Below are positions 8,656 to 17,906 of a stretch of DNA of 64,000 bases, in pieces; position 1 is the first letter of the stretch; the number at the start of each line of letters is the position of its first letter. The stretch comes from Paraburkholderia sp. LEh10. Lineage in GTDB: Bacteria > Pseudomonadota > Gammaproteobacteria > Burkholderiales > Burkholderiaceae. The DNA is taken from assembly GCF_017814945.1 (NCBI RefSeq), contig NZ_JAGIPX010000046.1, positions 1 to 64,000 on the forward strand, in the 5' to 3' direction. Under the pieces are notes generated by a model, which ran no database searches, had not been told where the DNA came from, and saw nothing but the letters and a program-made list of their open reading frames with translations. A program made the position numbers and the translations under genes.

Positions 8656-8701
8656 TCCCGCAGTCCCAACCCGCACCTGATCCCGAACCCGCATCGCACG
8701 C

Positions 8702-9862
8702 ATGAAGCAACCCATTGAATCCGCCCGCGCGCTGCGCATCGCGCTCGTGTGCAACACCGCGTTTGCAATCTATACCTACCGGCAAGGGCTGATACGCATG
8801 CTCATCGAACGCGGCGTCGAAGTGACGGTGATCGCGCCGCGTGACCGCACATCCGATCTGCTCGAGCAGATGGGCTGCCGCTGCATCGAGTTTCATGTGG
8901 CCTCGAAGGGCACCAGTCCGCGCGACGATCTGCGAACGCTCTGGTCGCTGTACCGGCTGTATCGATCGATTCGCCCGCATATCGTGTTTCATTACACGAT
9001 CAAGCCGAATATTTATGGTTCGATTGCGGCAAGGCTCGCGGGCGTCAAGTCGGTTGCCGTCACGACCGGCCTTGGCTATGTTTTCATTCAACATAGCCGA
9101 GCCGCGCAGGTTGCAAAGCTGCTGTACCGCTTCGCCTTCCGTTTTCCGCGCGAGATCTGGTTTTTGAACAAAGACGATCAGGCCGCTTTCCTCGATCAGA
9201 ATTTGCTCGCGCATCCCGAGCGCGCGCGCCTGCTGCACGGCGAAGGCGTGGACCTCGATGCGTTTTTTTTCACGCCGCTGCCTGCGCGTGAAAATGAGCG
9301 CGAGGCATTTTCTTTTGTATTAATCGGCCGGCTGTTGTGGGATAAAGGAGTCGGCGAATTTGTCGAGGCGGCGCGGCGGCTGCGCGCCAGGTATCCGCAT
9401 GCGCGTTTTCAGTTGCTCGGCCCCGTCGGCGTCGACAATCCGAGCGCGATCACGCAGGCCGACGTGGACGCGTGGGTGGGCGAAGGCGTGATCGAGTATC
9501 TGGGCGAGGCGCATGACGTGCGGCCGCTGATCGCCGCAGCCGATTGCGTCGTGCTGCCGTCGTATCGCGAGGGCGTGCCGCGCACGCTGATGGAAGCGTC
9601 GGCGATGGGGCGCCCCGTCGTCGCCACCGATGTGCCGGGTTGCCGCGAAGTCGTCGCGGACGGCGTCACCGGTTTGTTATGCGGCGTACGCAACGTGGAC
9701 AGCCTCGCGGCTAAGCTCGCGCAAATGCTCGACATGAGCGGCGACGAGCGTCGCATGATGGGCGAGCGCGGCCGACAGAAGGTCGCAACGGAATTTGACG
9801 AACGCAGTGTCGTGCAACGATATAAGGACCTTGTCCGGCAACTGACGGGCGTATCACTCTAA
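8702..9862 (+). CDS. Glycosyltransferase family 4 (GT-B)
   Basis: A 386-aa GT-B enzyme. The N-terminal acceptor domain includes HYTIKPNIYGSIAAR, typical of the CapM/PglA-type branch acting on undecaprenyl-linked glycans. The C-terminal donor domain carries FVLIGRLLWDKGV and the E-x7-E motif EGVPRTLMEASAMGRPVV (about residues 285-303). Acts on the cytoplasmic face of the inner membrane. It lies 46 bases after the family 2 gene and 11 bases before galE, in one operon. The exact sugar is not predictable, but galE next door makes a Gal or GalNAc donor plausible. Confidence 0.85.
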   Translation: MKQPIESARALRIALVCNTAFAIYTYRQGLIRMLIERGVEVTVIAPRDRTSDLLEQMGCRCIEFHVASKGTSPRDDLRTLWSLYRLYRSIRPHIVFHYTIKPNIYGSIAARLAGVKSVAVTTGLGYVFIQHSRAAQVAKLLYRFAFRFPREIWFLNKDDQAAFLDQNLLAHPERARLLHGEGVDLDAFFFTPLPARENEREAFSFVLIGRLLWDKGVGEFVEAARRLRARYPHARFQLLGPVGVDNPSAITQADVDAWVGEGVIEYLGEAHDVRPLIAAADCVVLPSYREGVPRTLMEASAMGRPVVATDVPGCREVVADGVTGLLCGVRNVDSLAAKLAQMLDMSGDERRMMGERGRQKVATEFDERSVVQRYKDLVRQLTGVSL

Positions 9863-9873
9863 GGGAGCTCAGC

Positions 9874-10896
9874 ATGACCATGAAGGGCACGATTCTGGTT
9901 ACGGGCGGTGCAGGCTATATCGGCTCGCATACGTGCGTGGAATTGCTCAACAGCGGCTACGACGTGGTCGTGATCGACAACCTCGTGAACAGCAAGCGCG
10001 AGTCGATTGCGCGCGTCGAGAAGATCACAGGCAGGAAGGTCGCGTTCTACGCCGCGAACGTGCGCGACGAGGCCGCCCTCAACGGGATCTTCGACAGCCA
10101 TCCCATCACGGGCGCGATTCACTTCGCGGCGCTAAAGGCCGTGGGCGAATCCGTCGCGAAGCCGCTCGCGTACTACCGCAACAACATCGATGGCCTGCTC
10201 GTGCTGCTCGACGTGATGCGCGCGCGCAATGTGAAGCAGTTCGTGTTCAGCTCTTCGGCGACCGTGTACGGCGTGCCGAAAAGCTCGCCTATCGACGAAA
10301 CGTTCCCGCTCTCCGCGACCAATCCGTATGGCCAGAGCAAGCTGATCGCCGAACAGATCCTGCGCGATCTGGAAATCTCGGACCCGTCGTGGCGCATCGC
10401 GACGCTGCGCTACTTCAACCCGGTCGGCGCGCACGAGAGTGGTCTGATCGGCGAAGATCCGGGCGGCATTCCGAACAACCTGATGCCGTATGTCGCGCAG
10501 GTCGCCGTCGGCAAGCTCGACAGGCTGCGTGTGTTCGGCGGCGACTACGACACGCCCGACGGCACGGGCGTGCGCGACTACATTCACGTCGTCGATCTGG
10601 CGCGCGGGCATATCGCGGCACTCGATGCACTCGTCAGGCGCGACGCGAGCTTTGTCGTCAATCTGGGCACGGGTCAGGGCTATAGCGTGCTCGAAGTCGT
10701 GAAGGCGTTCGAGAAGGCATCGGACAAGCCCGTCCCGTATGAAATCGTCGCGCGCCGGCCGGGCGATGTCGCGTCCTGCTTCGCGAATCCGGCGAAAGCA
10801 CTCGATGTGATCGGCTGGCAGGCTCAGTTCGGCATCGAGCGGATGTGCGCGGATCACTGGCGCTGGCAGGCGCAGAATCCGCGCGGGTTCGAATAG
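9874..10896 (+). CDS. galE: UDP-glucose 4-epimerase
   Basis: Interconverts UDP-glucose and UDP-galactose (some homologues also the N-acetylated forms) using tightly bound NAD. The NAD-binding motif TGGAGYIGSHT is at residues 10-20, the catalytic Ser/Thr region SSSATVYG near 126, and the YxxxK pair in NPYGQSKLIAE near 150. The segment RYFNPVGAH is typical of GalE. The 340-aa length is normal. ATG at 9874 follows AAGGGAG. It ends the flippase-glycosyltransferase operon. A short direct repeat GCGGGTTCGAATAG straddles and follows the stop (about 10888-10912). Confidence 0.94.
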   Translation: MTMKGTILVTGGAGYIGSHTCVELLNSGYDVVVIDNLVNSKRESIARVEKITGRKVAFYAANVRDEAALNGIFDSHPITGAIHFAALKAVGESVAKPLAYYRNNIDGLLVLLDVMRARNVKQFVFSSSATVYGVPKSSPIDETFPLSATNPYGQSKLIAEQILRDLEISDPSWRIATLRYFNPVGAHESGLIGEDPGGIPNNLMPYVAQVAVGKLDRLRVFGGDYDTPDGTGVRDYIHVVDLARGHIAALDALVRRDASFVVNLGTGQGYSVLEVVKAFEKASDKPVPYEIVARRPGDVASCFANPAKALDVIGWQAQFGIERMCADHWRWQAQNPRGFE

Positions 10897-10935
10897 CGGG
10901 TTCGAATAGGGGGTTTCTATAACGCGCGCGGCTCG

Positions 10936-12507
10936 TCAGCCTTGGGCCGCGCCCGCCGCGGCGTCGAGGCGGAATACGGCGACCGCCTCGCGCAGCACGT
11001 CGGCCTGCGCCTCGAGCGTCTTCGCTGCGGCTGCCGCCTGCTCGACGAGCGCCGCGTTCTGCTGCGTCACCTCGTCGATCTGGCCGATCGCCTTGTTGAT
11101 CTGCTCGATGCCGTCGCTCTGTTCGTGCGCGGCGCCTTCGATCTCCGTCATGATGCCCGTCACGCGCTCGACGGACGTCATCGCTTCCTGCATCGTCTTG
11201 CGTGCGTCGGCGACGAGCGCGGCGCCCTGCGCGACCTGCGCCGTCGAATCGCCGATCAGCTCGCGGATTTCCTTCGCCGCCGCGCCCGAGCGCTGCGCGA
11301 GCGCGCGCACTTCCGACGCCACCACGGCAAAGCCGCGCCCCTGCTCGCCCGCGCGCGCCGCCTCGACGGCCGCGTTCAGCGCAAGGATGTTGGTCTGAAA
11401 CGCGATCCCTTCGATGATGCCGATGATCTCGCCGACCTTGCGTGACGACGCGGTGATGCCGTCCATCGTTTGCGTCACGCGCGTAACCACGTCGCTGCCA
11501 CGCACGACCGTGTCCAGCGCGCCTTGCGCGAGACGGCTCGCCATTTTCGCGTTGTCGGTGTTCTGCTTGACGGTCGCCGACAGTTCTTCCATGCTCGCCG
11601 CCGTCTGCTGAAGCGCGGCCGCCTGCTGCTCGGTGCGGCTCGACAGATCGGCGTTTCCGGCAGCGATCTCGTTTGCGCCCTGCGTGATCGACTGCGTGCT
11701 GCCGCGCACCTTCGACACCGTCTCGACGAGCCCGTCGCGCATTTGCGAAAGCGCCTGCAGCAACTGTCCCATCTCGTTGCGCGAGCGCACCTTGACGGCC
11801 GTGGTCAGATCGCCCGCTGCCATGCTGCGAAAATGGCGGATCGTCTGGTTCACCGGCTTGACGACAGCCGCGGACAGCCCGGCGCGCGCGATCGCGCCGA
11901 CCACGATGGCCGCCACGCCGATCGCGATGAACAGACCCGTCGAAATCGTGAAGCGCTGATTCAACTGCTCGGCCTGGCGCTGCCGGTTATCGGCCTGCGC
12001 CCGCTTGAGCGCGTCGATCGCCTTTGCGTAGACGCGATAGTAGCGGTCGGCCGTTTCGCCCTGGATCGTGCGGAACGTGTTGAAATCGTTATCGACGAGC
12101 GCCTTGTACTCCGGCTCGATCGCCTGATCGACGAGCGCAGCGCGCGCGCTGGCGACCGTCTGCGCGAGCTTGCCCTCTTCGTCGCTGCCGAATGGGCCTG
12201 CCATATAGCCGCGGAAGTCCTCGTTCGACGACTCCAGCAGCTTGTGCGCCGCTGCGAGCAGCCCGTCCGTGTCCTTGCCGACGCTAAAGAGCGTCTCGTA
12301 GCTGCCGAGCGCGAGGCGCACCTGCAACAGCTTCTCCGAACTCGACGTGAGCACGGTCATCGCCGCCGACGACTGCTGCACGTTCTGCAGCCCGCCGTTG
12401 CTGAACTTCAGCGCACCCCACCCGACTCCGATCACTGTCAAAAGAAACGCCGCGAACACGCCGATGACGAGCGTCAGCCCCTGTCGGATAGTGAGGTTGT
12501 TGAGCAT
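10936..12507 (-). CDS. Methyl-accepting chemotaxis protein
   Basis: A 523-aa transmembrane chemoreceptor. Membrane segment 1 spans about residues 9-32, a four-helix-bundle type periplasmic sensor about 33-185, membrane segment 2 about 187-212, HAMP about 213-263 and the cytoplasmic signalling coiled coil to the end. The hairpin tip is intact (FQTNILALNAAVEAARAGEQ), so it should couple to CheA/CheW. No C-terminal NWETF-type tether is seen. ATG at 12507 gives MLNNLTIRQG; open frame further upstream looks spurious. It diverges from the GT4 gene. A degenerate copy lies at 19772-20229 plus 21790-21955. The ligand is unknown. Confidence 0.93.
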   Translation of the reverse strand: MLNNLTIRQGLTLVIGVFAAFLLTVIGVGWGALKFSNGGLQNVQQSSAAMTVLTSSSEKLLQVRLALGSYETLFSVGKDTDGLLAAAHKLLESSNEDFRGYMAGPFGSDEEGKLAQTVASARAALVDQAIEPEYKALVDNDFNTFRTIQGETADRYYRVYAKAIDALKRAQADNRQRQAEQLNQRFTISTGLFIAIGVAAIVVGAIARAGLSAAVVKPVNQTIRHFRSMAAGDLTTAVKVRSRNEMGQLLQALSQMRDGLVETVSKVRGSTQSITQGANEIAAGNADLSSRTEQQAAALQQTAASMEELSATVKQNTDNAKMASRLAQGALDTVVRGSDVVTRVTQTMDGITASSRKVGEIIGIIEGIAFQTNILALNAAVEAARAGEQGRGFAVVASEVRALAQRSGAAAKEIRELIGDSTAQVAQGAALVADARKTMQEAMTSVERVTGIMTEIEGAAHEQSDGIEQINKAIGQIDEVTQQNAALVEQAAAAAKTLEAQADVLREAVAVFRLDAAAGAAQG

Positions 12508-12675
12508 GAAGAGTCCATGATGTTGCCGTCGGCGAGCCGGGATGGCCGCCCCATCGATGGCTAACGGCAACGGCTTGCGGATTCCGCATAGGGGGAATCC
12601 ATGAGACGGCATGGGAGTTCGCGTGCTTCCCGCCTCGCCACGGTCAACCCGTCCGGGCGCGCCGCGTTTCATTTG

Positions 12676-12681
12676 TATAAT
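12676..12681 (+). promoter_or_regulatory. Possible -10 box for the polyprenyl-phosphate transferase gene
   Basis: TATAAT lies 29 bases before the ATG at 12710, in the divergent gap to the chemoreceptor gene. No clear -35 partner is visible. Confidence 0.3.
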
Positions 12682-12709
12682 CCACCGTTTGCCCTCGGCC
12701 CCGACTTTC

Positions 12710-13804
12710 ATGCTCAGTTTCGCGCTCGGCTTCATCGTTTCACTACTGGTCACGCTGGTGATCGTGCGGTACGCGCATCTGCATGAAACGTTTGCGGACA
12801 ACGATCTCGCGGGCGTGCAGAAATTTCACGCGCGTCCCGTGCCGCGTATCGGCGGAACGGGGATTCTGTTCGGGCTGGTGGCGTCGGCGATCCAGCTGTA
12901 CAGCGCCTATCCGCGCGTGTCGGCGGGCATTCTCGGCATTGTCGCCTGCGGTGTACCCGCGTTCGCATCGGGCCTCGTCGAGGACCTGACGAAAAAGGTC
13001 TCCCCGCTCGCGCGCCTGATCTGCACGATGATCGCGGCCGCGCTCGCCTACTTTGTGCTGGGTATCGCGGTGACGCGCATCAGCGTGCCGCCGCTCGATT
13101 TTCTGCTTTCCTACGCGGCGATCTCGTGCGCGGTGACCGTTCTGGCCGTCGCCGCGCTGGCGAACGCGATCAATATCATCGACGGGTTCAATGGGCTCGC
13201 GTCGATGGTCGCGTTCATGATGTTCGCCTCGCTCGCCTATGTCGCGTTCCAGGTGCACGACCCCATCGTGCTGTCGGCATCGCTCATCATGATGGGCGCC
13301 GTGATGGGCTTTTTCATCTGGAACTTCCCGGCGGGCCTGATCTTTCTCGGCGACGGCGGCGCGTATTTCATCGGCTTCATGCTCGGCGAACTGTCGATCA
13401 TGCTCGTAATGCGCAATCGCGACGTGTCGGCGTGGTATCCCGTGCTGCTCTTCATGTACCCCATCTTCGAGACCTGTTTCTCGATCTACCGAAAGAAGTT
13501 CATTCGAGGGATGTCGCCTGGAATTCCCGATGGCGTGCATCTGCATATGCTCGTCTACAAGCGGCTGATGCGCTGGGCCGTCGGGGCGCGCACCGCGCGC
13601 GAGCTGACACGGCGCAATTCGTTGACGTCGCCGTATTTGTGGCTGCTTTGCCTGATCGCGGTGGTGCCCGCGACGCTGTTCTGGCGGCATACGCTGCATC
13701 TGTTCTGCTTCGTGATCGTGTTTGCCGCGACGTACGTGTGGCTGTATGTCAGCATCGTCCGGTTCAAGTCGCCGCGGTGGCTGGTGGTCCGGAAGCACCG
13801 GTGA
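12710..13804 (+). CDS. Polyprenyl-phosphate sugar-1-phosphate transferase (MraY/WecA family, GT4-type)
   Basis: A 364-aa polytopic membrane enzyme of the family that moves a sugar-1-phosphate from a UDP-sugar to undecaprenyl phosphate and so starts glycan assembly. Diagnostic motifs are NAINIIDGFNGLASM (residues 152-166) and IFLGDGGAYFIG (211-222), plus HLHML near 277-281 in place of the WecA histidine motif. ATG at 12710 gives MLSFALGF. It diverges from the chemoreceptor gene. A truncated, frameshifted copy at 22489-23351 is identical over roughly 750 bases, and a diverged fragment lies at 14771-15069. It is one of two initiating transferases in the window; the other is at 25774-26805. Confidence 0.88.
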   Translation: MLSFALGFIVSLLVTLVIVRYAHLHETFADNDLAGVQKFHARPVPRIGGTGILFGLVASAIQLYSAYPRVSAGILGIVACGVPAFASGLVEDLTKKVSPLARLICTMIAAALAYFVLGIAVTRISVPPLDFLLSYAAISCAVTVLAVAALANAINIIDGFNGLASMVAFMMFASLAYVAFQVHDPIVLSASLIMMGAVMGFFIWNFPAGLIFLGDGGAYFIGFMLGELSIMLVMRNRDVSAWYPVLLFMYPIFETCFSIYRKKFIRGMSPGIPDGVHLHMLVYKRLMRWAVGARTARELTRRNSLTSPYLWLLCLIAVVPATLFWRHTLHLFCFVIVFAATYVWLYVSIVRFKSPRWLVVRKHR

Positions 13805-14770
13805 AACGCTCGCCGAACGGAACCTCAAAGCGCTTTTCCCATGGCAGGGTGCCACCAGCCGCCAAGGACATGTGACGCAATAGCGATCAAGCAGCGTCAA
13901 TCAACGTCGTTTCAGAGCACAGGCTTCTTGCGGGGCGCAACGGACATCTTCGCGGAGCTCACTTTATCGCTGAACCCATGTAATACCAGGGGCGTAGACC
14001 GTCCCATGATCTGGTTAAGAAGTCATAGCAGCGGCCAAGGAAAGTGACCAAAACGCGGCAAATTATCTCGGCAACTCAACGAGCGGGTTAATCATCGCTT
14101 ATTCGCTGGAACCATAGACGACGAACTGTGATGTGCCGCCAGGCCCAATGTTTCCCGCGGGCGGGCCCGCGACGAGCGCACGCTAAAACCAGCTGGGCAG
14201 TTCTTTGAATACCGGGCGGCAACTGGCCGAGGCCTGTTGACTCGCCATTGCCATGGTCGTCCGGAAATGCCTGGCCTCATTCGGAACGGCAGCCGTGACC
14301 ATGCGGCGGCATTGATGCGCAAGCAGCTCGACGCAGCAAGCAAGATTGCGACGAAAGCGGAAGAACAGGAAGAACAGGAAGAACAGGAAGCTCACTGCGC
14401 GTCGTACCGTACAAGAGGTCATCTCAGTGCCAACTCACGCTCTAACCAGCGTTTTATGGCGGTGCCGAGCGTTCTGAAAACTCAGTGCCGCCAAACGAAC
14501 GACTGACCGGTTCTGCGGCCATTAATATAAACATGGACGATTTGAGAACGTCTTCAAATCGATGAGCTTTCGCCGGTTTGCCGCGCGCGACTATCTGAAT
14601 ATGTGAAACGAGGCGGCGGCTATGCCGCGACCGGTCGCGTGAGCCGGCTCACGTCCGGAATTGGACAACATCGTCCGTTAGCAGATCACTTCAACCATCT
14701 CACCAAACGGCACCTTCTTCGTGCGCTTGAGCGGCGTTGTCGACGCCCACAGGACCGGGTAGTCCGGCGG
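13805..14770. other. Non-coding or decayed stretch after the transferase gene
   Basis: No convincing gene is visible. Open frames here are short and have unlike composition. The stretch holds a slippage-prone triplet of GAAGAACAG units (14360-14386). It leads directly into a degenerate fragment of the upstream transferase gene, so it is probably rearranged DNA left by duplication and insertion-sequence activity. Confidence 0.5.
14360..14390 (+). repeat. Short tandem repeat, unit GAAGAACAG
   Basis: Three perfect 9-base units followed by a partial one. In one plus-strand frame they would encode repeated EEQ, but the surrounding frame does not look like a gene. Confidence 0.8.
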
Positions 14771-15069
14771 ATCTTCGAGACATGCTTCTCGATCTGGAAC
14801 TTCATCCGCGCGATATCGCATGGGATACGTGACGGCGTGCTTGTGGATATGCTGGTCTACAAGCCGCTGATGCGCCGGGCTGTCGGGGCGCGGTCTTGCG
14901 CGGGAATTGACGTGGCGTAAATTCGTTGACATCGCCTTCTCTCTGGCTGCTTTGCCCGATTGCTGTCGGTCCGGCTACGCTGTTCTGGCGGCACACGTTG
15001 CATCTTTTCTGCTTCGTCGTGGTGCGCGTGCTGACTTACGTGTGGCTCTCTGTCAGCGTCCGGGTTTAA
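14771..15069 (+). pseudogene. Diverged C-terminal fragment of the polyprenyl-phosphate transferase
   Basis: The stretch from ATCTTCGAGACATGCTTCTC onwards matches the last third of the intact gene at 12710-13804 (from about residue 251), with many substitutions and frame breaks. It ends in an equivalent stop region at 15067-15069. Recognisable matches include GATATGCTGGTCTACAAGCC and TGTTCTGGCGGCACACGTTG. It is far more diverged than the copy at 22489-23351, so it is an older duplicate. Not functional. Confidence 0.75.
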
Positions 15070-15221
15070 CAGGCTGCTGAAATACACCCGTGCTGAAGCG
15101 GCCTCGCTACACGTACGCGGCTCTCGCCGCAAGATTTTCGCATTGTGCGATTTCAATGCGAATTCAACGTCCATTTAAGCGTTTTGAGGCCGATTCATGG
15201 CCTCATTTCGGTGTTTACTTT

Positions 15222-15675
15222 CACGATGGACGGACTTGTGCCAAGGATCGCAGGCGCACGAGATTATAGGCGGCCATGTTTAACACGAACATCTGATCCA
15301 CCTTCTTCAACCCGCGCACCATCGCCTGGCGCATGCGTCCCACGGTCTTCGCCCAGCCGAAGCCTTGTTCGATCAGCTTGCGCTTTTGCTGAGAAATGGC
15401 GTAGCCCACGCCTCGAGGCAATCGTGTCGGCCACCGCCGAACGCCGCCCCGAGGTATTTTGTGCTAGGTGCGGTGTCACCTTCATCTCGTGGCAGGCCTC
15501 GATGAACTCCTGTGCGTCGTAACCCTTGTCGGCACCCAGCGTGATCTCTGCGCTCGCATCCTGTACCGCTTGCCGCGCGGCGTTGATCATGATCTTGGCC
15601 ACTTCACGCTCGGCATGCCCGTCGGCGTGCGTCGCGCGCGCGTTGACCTCAGCGTGAATTTCGCCGCGGGCTAAT
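15222..15675 (-). pseudogene. Remnant of an IS5-like transposase (C-terminal half)
   Basis: Read on the minus strand, two frame-broken pieces give LGADKGYDAQEFIEA and then KRKLIEQGFGWAKTVGRMRQ and MFVLNMAAYNLVRL. These are the last parts of a DDE transposase of the IS5/IS1182 type, including the conserved E-containing C-terminal block. The join near 15410 is frameshifted, and the N-terminal half is missing. The fragment abuts the 3' end of the gtr membrane protein gene, so its arrival or decay may have altered that protein's last residues. Confidence 0.75.
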
Positions 15676-17502
15676 GCGGCACCACTGCCAGGCGAGCGCG
15701 CCCTTGCCGATCCCGGCCTCATACGGCATGCACGAGTTCGCGTCGAAGCTGAATCCGGCACGTTCGAACGCGGCAGCCGCGTCGGCGGCGAGCTGGCGGT
15801 TGCGCGCGGTGAGATCGAACTGATCGTCCGCGCGCAAGCCGAGGTGACACTGTTCTGACGCGTCTCGCGGAACATTGACCGCCGCGTGCAAATGCAACTT
15901 CGACACGACCCAGCGCAACGCGTAGCAGCCGCGATCCGAACGTGTGAAACCGGTTGCGGCGGCAATGTCGTTCACGCTGTTCACGTTGTCTTCACGCCAG
16001 TTGTGCGCGCCGTCGATCAGCGCGAACGACGGACCGCCGCGCTCGCGCGCGAGCGTCACGATACGCGCGCGAAATGCGTCGCTCGCGGGGAAGCTACTGT
16101 CGATCTGCGTGAATGCGACCGTGTCCGGGAAGCGCGTCGCAATCCAGGCCCAGCCGGTCGTGACACTCTTGATAACGACGGTCGTGCGCTCCGGCTGCGC
16201 GAGCGGCGGAAGCTGCGCGTGATAGAGCGGATCGGCCCAACCCTCGTGTCCCCAGGTGCGAGCGCCGCCCGTCACGACGACGGCTGTCGCTGCGATCAGC
16301 AGCCATGCCGCAGTGCGTCGCGCGATGCGCGCGGGCAGCAGCCGGTCGAGCAGCAGCACGAGCACCATCGGCGTAAGCATCTCGATCGGCACGATGTAGC
16401 GATAGACGCTGAATAGCTTCATCCACAATATGAAACCGAGCGCGACGAACAGCACCACGAGCCGTTGTTTCGGATCGAGCGTGGCGCACGGCTGGCCCGC
16501 GAAACGCCCCGCAACGCGGACGAGCGCCCACCACACGAAGACGAGATAGACGATCGGCCAGATTACCTGACGGATCGGCGTTTCGCCGACGCGCTTCGAA
16601 TCCGCCGCGATGATGAACGGCCAAAGCAGCGTCTCGACGATATTGCGCGGCAACCAGCGCACGTCGCTTTGCGCGCCAGCTACCGTCAGCGAATTCGGAA
16701 AGTACCTGCCAAATTGCGGATACAGCGGATTACCGTACTGCTGCCACAGATGCAGCATCCAGTAGCCCGTCGTCGCAGCCATGCCGAGCAGCACGCCGAC
16801 ACCGAACAGGAATGCGATGCGCACCCGTACCGACAGTGAGCCCGGATAGGTCAGAAGGCTCAGGCAAAGCGCGACGGCAAACACGGCGTTGGTCAGCTTA
16901 AGCCCCGTCGCGAGACCGACCAGCAGGCCGCTTACCGTCGCGGCGGCGAGTGCGCCGGGCGTACGGGTGCCGAGGCGCTGCCAGTTCGATAGCGCCACCA
17001 GCAGGCCGGCGAGCACGAAGACCGCCGTCGTGTCATCGCCCATCGAATTGCCGAGTCCGGAAAGAAAGTTCGCGGTGAGGCAGCCAGCGGCGGCGACCAG
17101 AATGGGCAGGCGGTAGCGCTCATCGCTGGACCCGTATGGCCATACTTCGCGAGCGACCGCGGCGATCAGCACAAACGTCGAGCCATGCAGCACGCCCAAC
17201 AGAAAGCCGACGGCGCGCGACGGCAGATGCGTGTTCAACAGATACAGCGCCGTGTCGAGCAGCGGGTTGAAATACGATTGCATGCCCGCCGGCGCGAGGT
17301 CGGTCTGCAGCTTGCCGTGAAGCCACGCAAACGGGTTGTACAGGTGATAGTTGTACAGATCCCAGTTAGCGTCTGCGCCGAGAAACAGCGAATAGAGCCC
17401 GAACAGGAGCGGCACTATCACGCATGCGATCGTCATGGCGCGGCGCGAGCGCAGATCGATGACGCGGGTGCGCGCGATGGGCGATGAGGCTTTCGCCTGC
17501 AT
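15649..17502 (-). CDS. Large membrane protein, putative O-antigen modifying glycosyltransferase (gtr-type, GT-C-like)
   Basis: A 617-aa protein with about ten predicted membrane segments in the first 430 residues and a soluble C-terminal part. An early acidic loop (GADANWDLYNYHLYNP) lies after membrane segment 1, as in GT-C enzymes that use polyprenyl-phosphate sugars. It is the third gene of a gtrB-gtrA-gtr operon, so it likely transfers a sugar from undecaprenyl phosphate to O-antigen on the periplasmic side. The start is uncertain: ATG at 17502, GTG at 17520 overlapping the gtrA stop, or 17541. The last residues (around RISPRRNSR) run into an IS remnant, so the natural C-terminus may have been lost or replaced. 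Specificity unknown. Confidence 0.75.
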   Translation of the reverse strand: MQAKASSPIARTRVIDLRSRRAMTIACVIVPLLFGLYSLFLGADANWDLYNYHLYNPFAWLHGKLQTDLAPAGMQSYFNPLLDTALYLLNTHLPSRAVGFLLGVLHGSTFVLIAAVAREVWPYGSSDERYRLPILVAAAGCLTANFLSGLGNSMGDDTTAVFVLAGLLVALSNWQRLGTRTPGALAAATVSGLLVGLATGLKLTNAVFAVALCLSLLTYPGSLSVRVRIAFLFGVGVLLGMAATTGYWMLHLWQQYGNPLYPQFGRYFPNSLTVAGAQSDVRWLPRNIVETLLWPFIIAADSKRVGETPIRQVIWPIVYLVFVWWALVRVAGRFAGQPCATLDPKQRLVVLFVALGFILWMKLFSVYRYIVPIEMLTPMVLVLLLDRLLPARIARRTAAWLLIAATAVVVTGGARTWGHEGWADPLYHAQLPPLAQPERTTVVIKSVTTGWAWIATRFPDTVAFTQIDSSFPASDAFRARIVTLARERGGPSFALIDGAHNWREDNVNSVNDIAAATGFTRSDRGCYALRWVVSKLHLHAAVNVPRDASEQCHLGLRADDQFDLTARNRQLAADAAAAFERAGFSFDANSCMPYEAGIGKGALAWQWCRISPRRNSR

Positions 17503-17516
17503 ATCTGGCTTCACGT

Positions 17517-17906
17517 TCACGAGCGGGCCTTGAAGACCCACAGCTTCGCGCTGACGAAGTTGACCGTCATGCCCACCAGCGAGCCGATCGCAACCGCGAT
17601 CAGCGGCAGCAGCGCATTTTTCGGCAACACCAAAATCGCGGCGCTATAGGCCGCGTAGTTGACAACACCGCCGCCGAGCATCGCGAACAGGTAGTGCCAC
17701 CACTCGGCCCATGCCGACTTTTTGCTGCCCTTGACAAATGTGAAGCGGCGGTTGAACTGCCACGTTGACCAGACGGCGGCGACAAACGACACGGCGCGGC
17801 CGACGAAATACCCCGCGCCGAGCGCAAGCATCCCGTAGAGCACGCCTGCATCGACGATGAGGCCAATCACGCCGGCAATTGCAAAGCGCAGCAGTTCGCG
17901 TTTCAT
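17517..17906 (-). CDS. gtrA: GtrA-family flippase-like membrane protein
   Basis: A 129-aa protein with four predicted membrane segments, matching the GtrA/DPMS family thought to flip undecaprenyl-phosphate-linked sugars. The N-terminus RFAIAGVIGLIVDAGVLYGM and the internal RRFTFV segment are typical. The start overlaps the stop of the GT2 gene by four bases (ATGA-type coupling). With its neighbours it forms a three-gene O-antigen modification operon. Confidence 0.88.
   Translation of the reverse strand: MKRELLRFAIAGVIGLIVDAGVLYGMLALGAGYFVGRAVSFVAAVWSTWQFNRRFTFVKGSKKSAWAEWWHYLFAMLGGGVVNYAAYSAAILVLPKNALLPLIAVAIGSLVGMTVNFVSAKLWVFKARS

Noticed and set aside
12743-13900. Minus-strand open frame opposite the polyprenyl-phosphate transferase
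   Set aside because: His/Arg/Asp-rich shadow translation; the plus-strand product has clear motifs.
14183-14506. Short open frames around the GAAGAACAG repeat
   Set aside because: No ribosome-binding site, no recognisable family, and repeat-driven composition; treated as decayed DNA.
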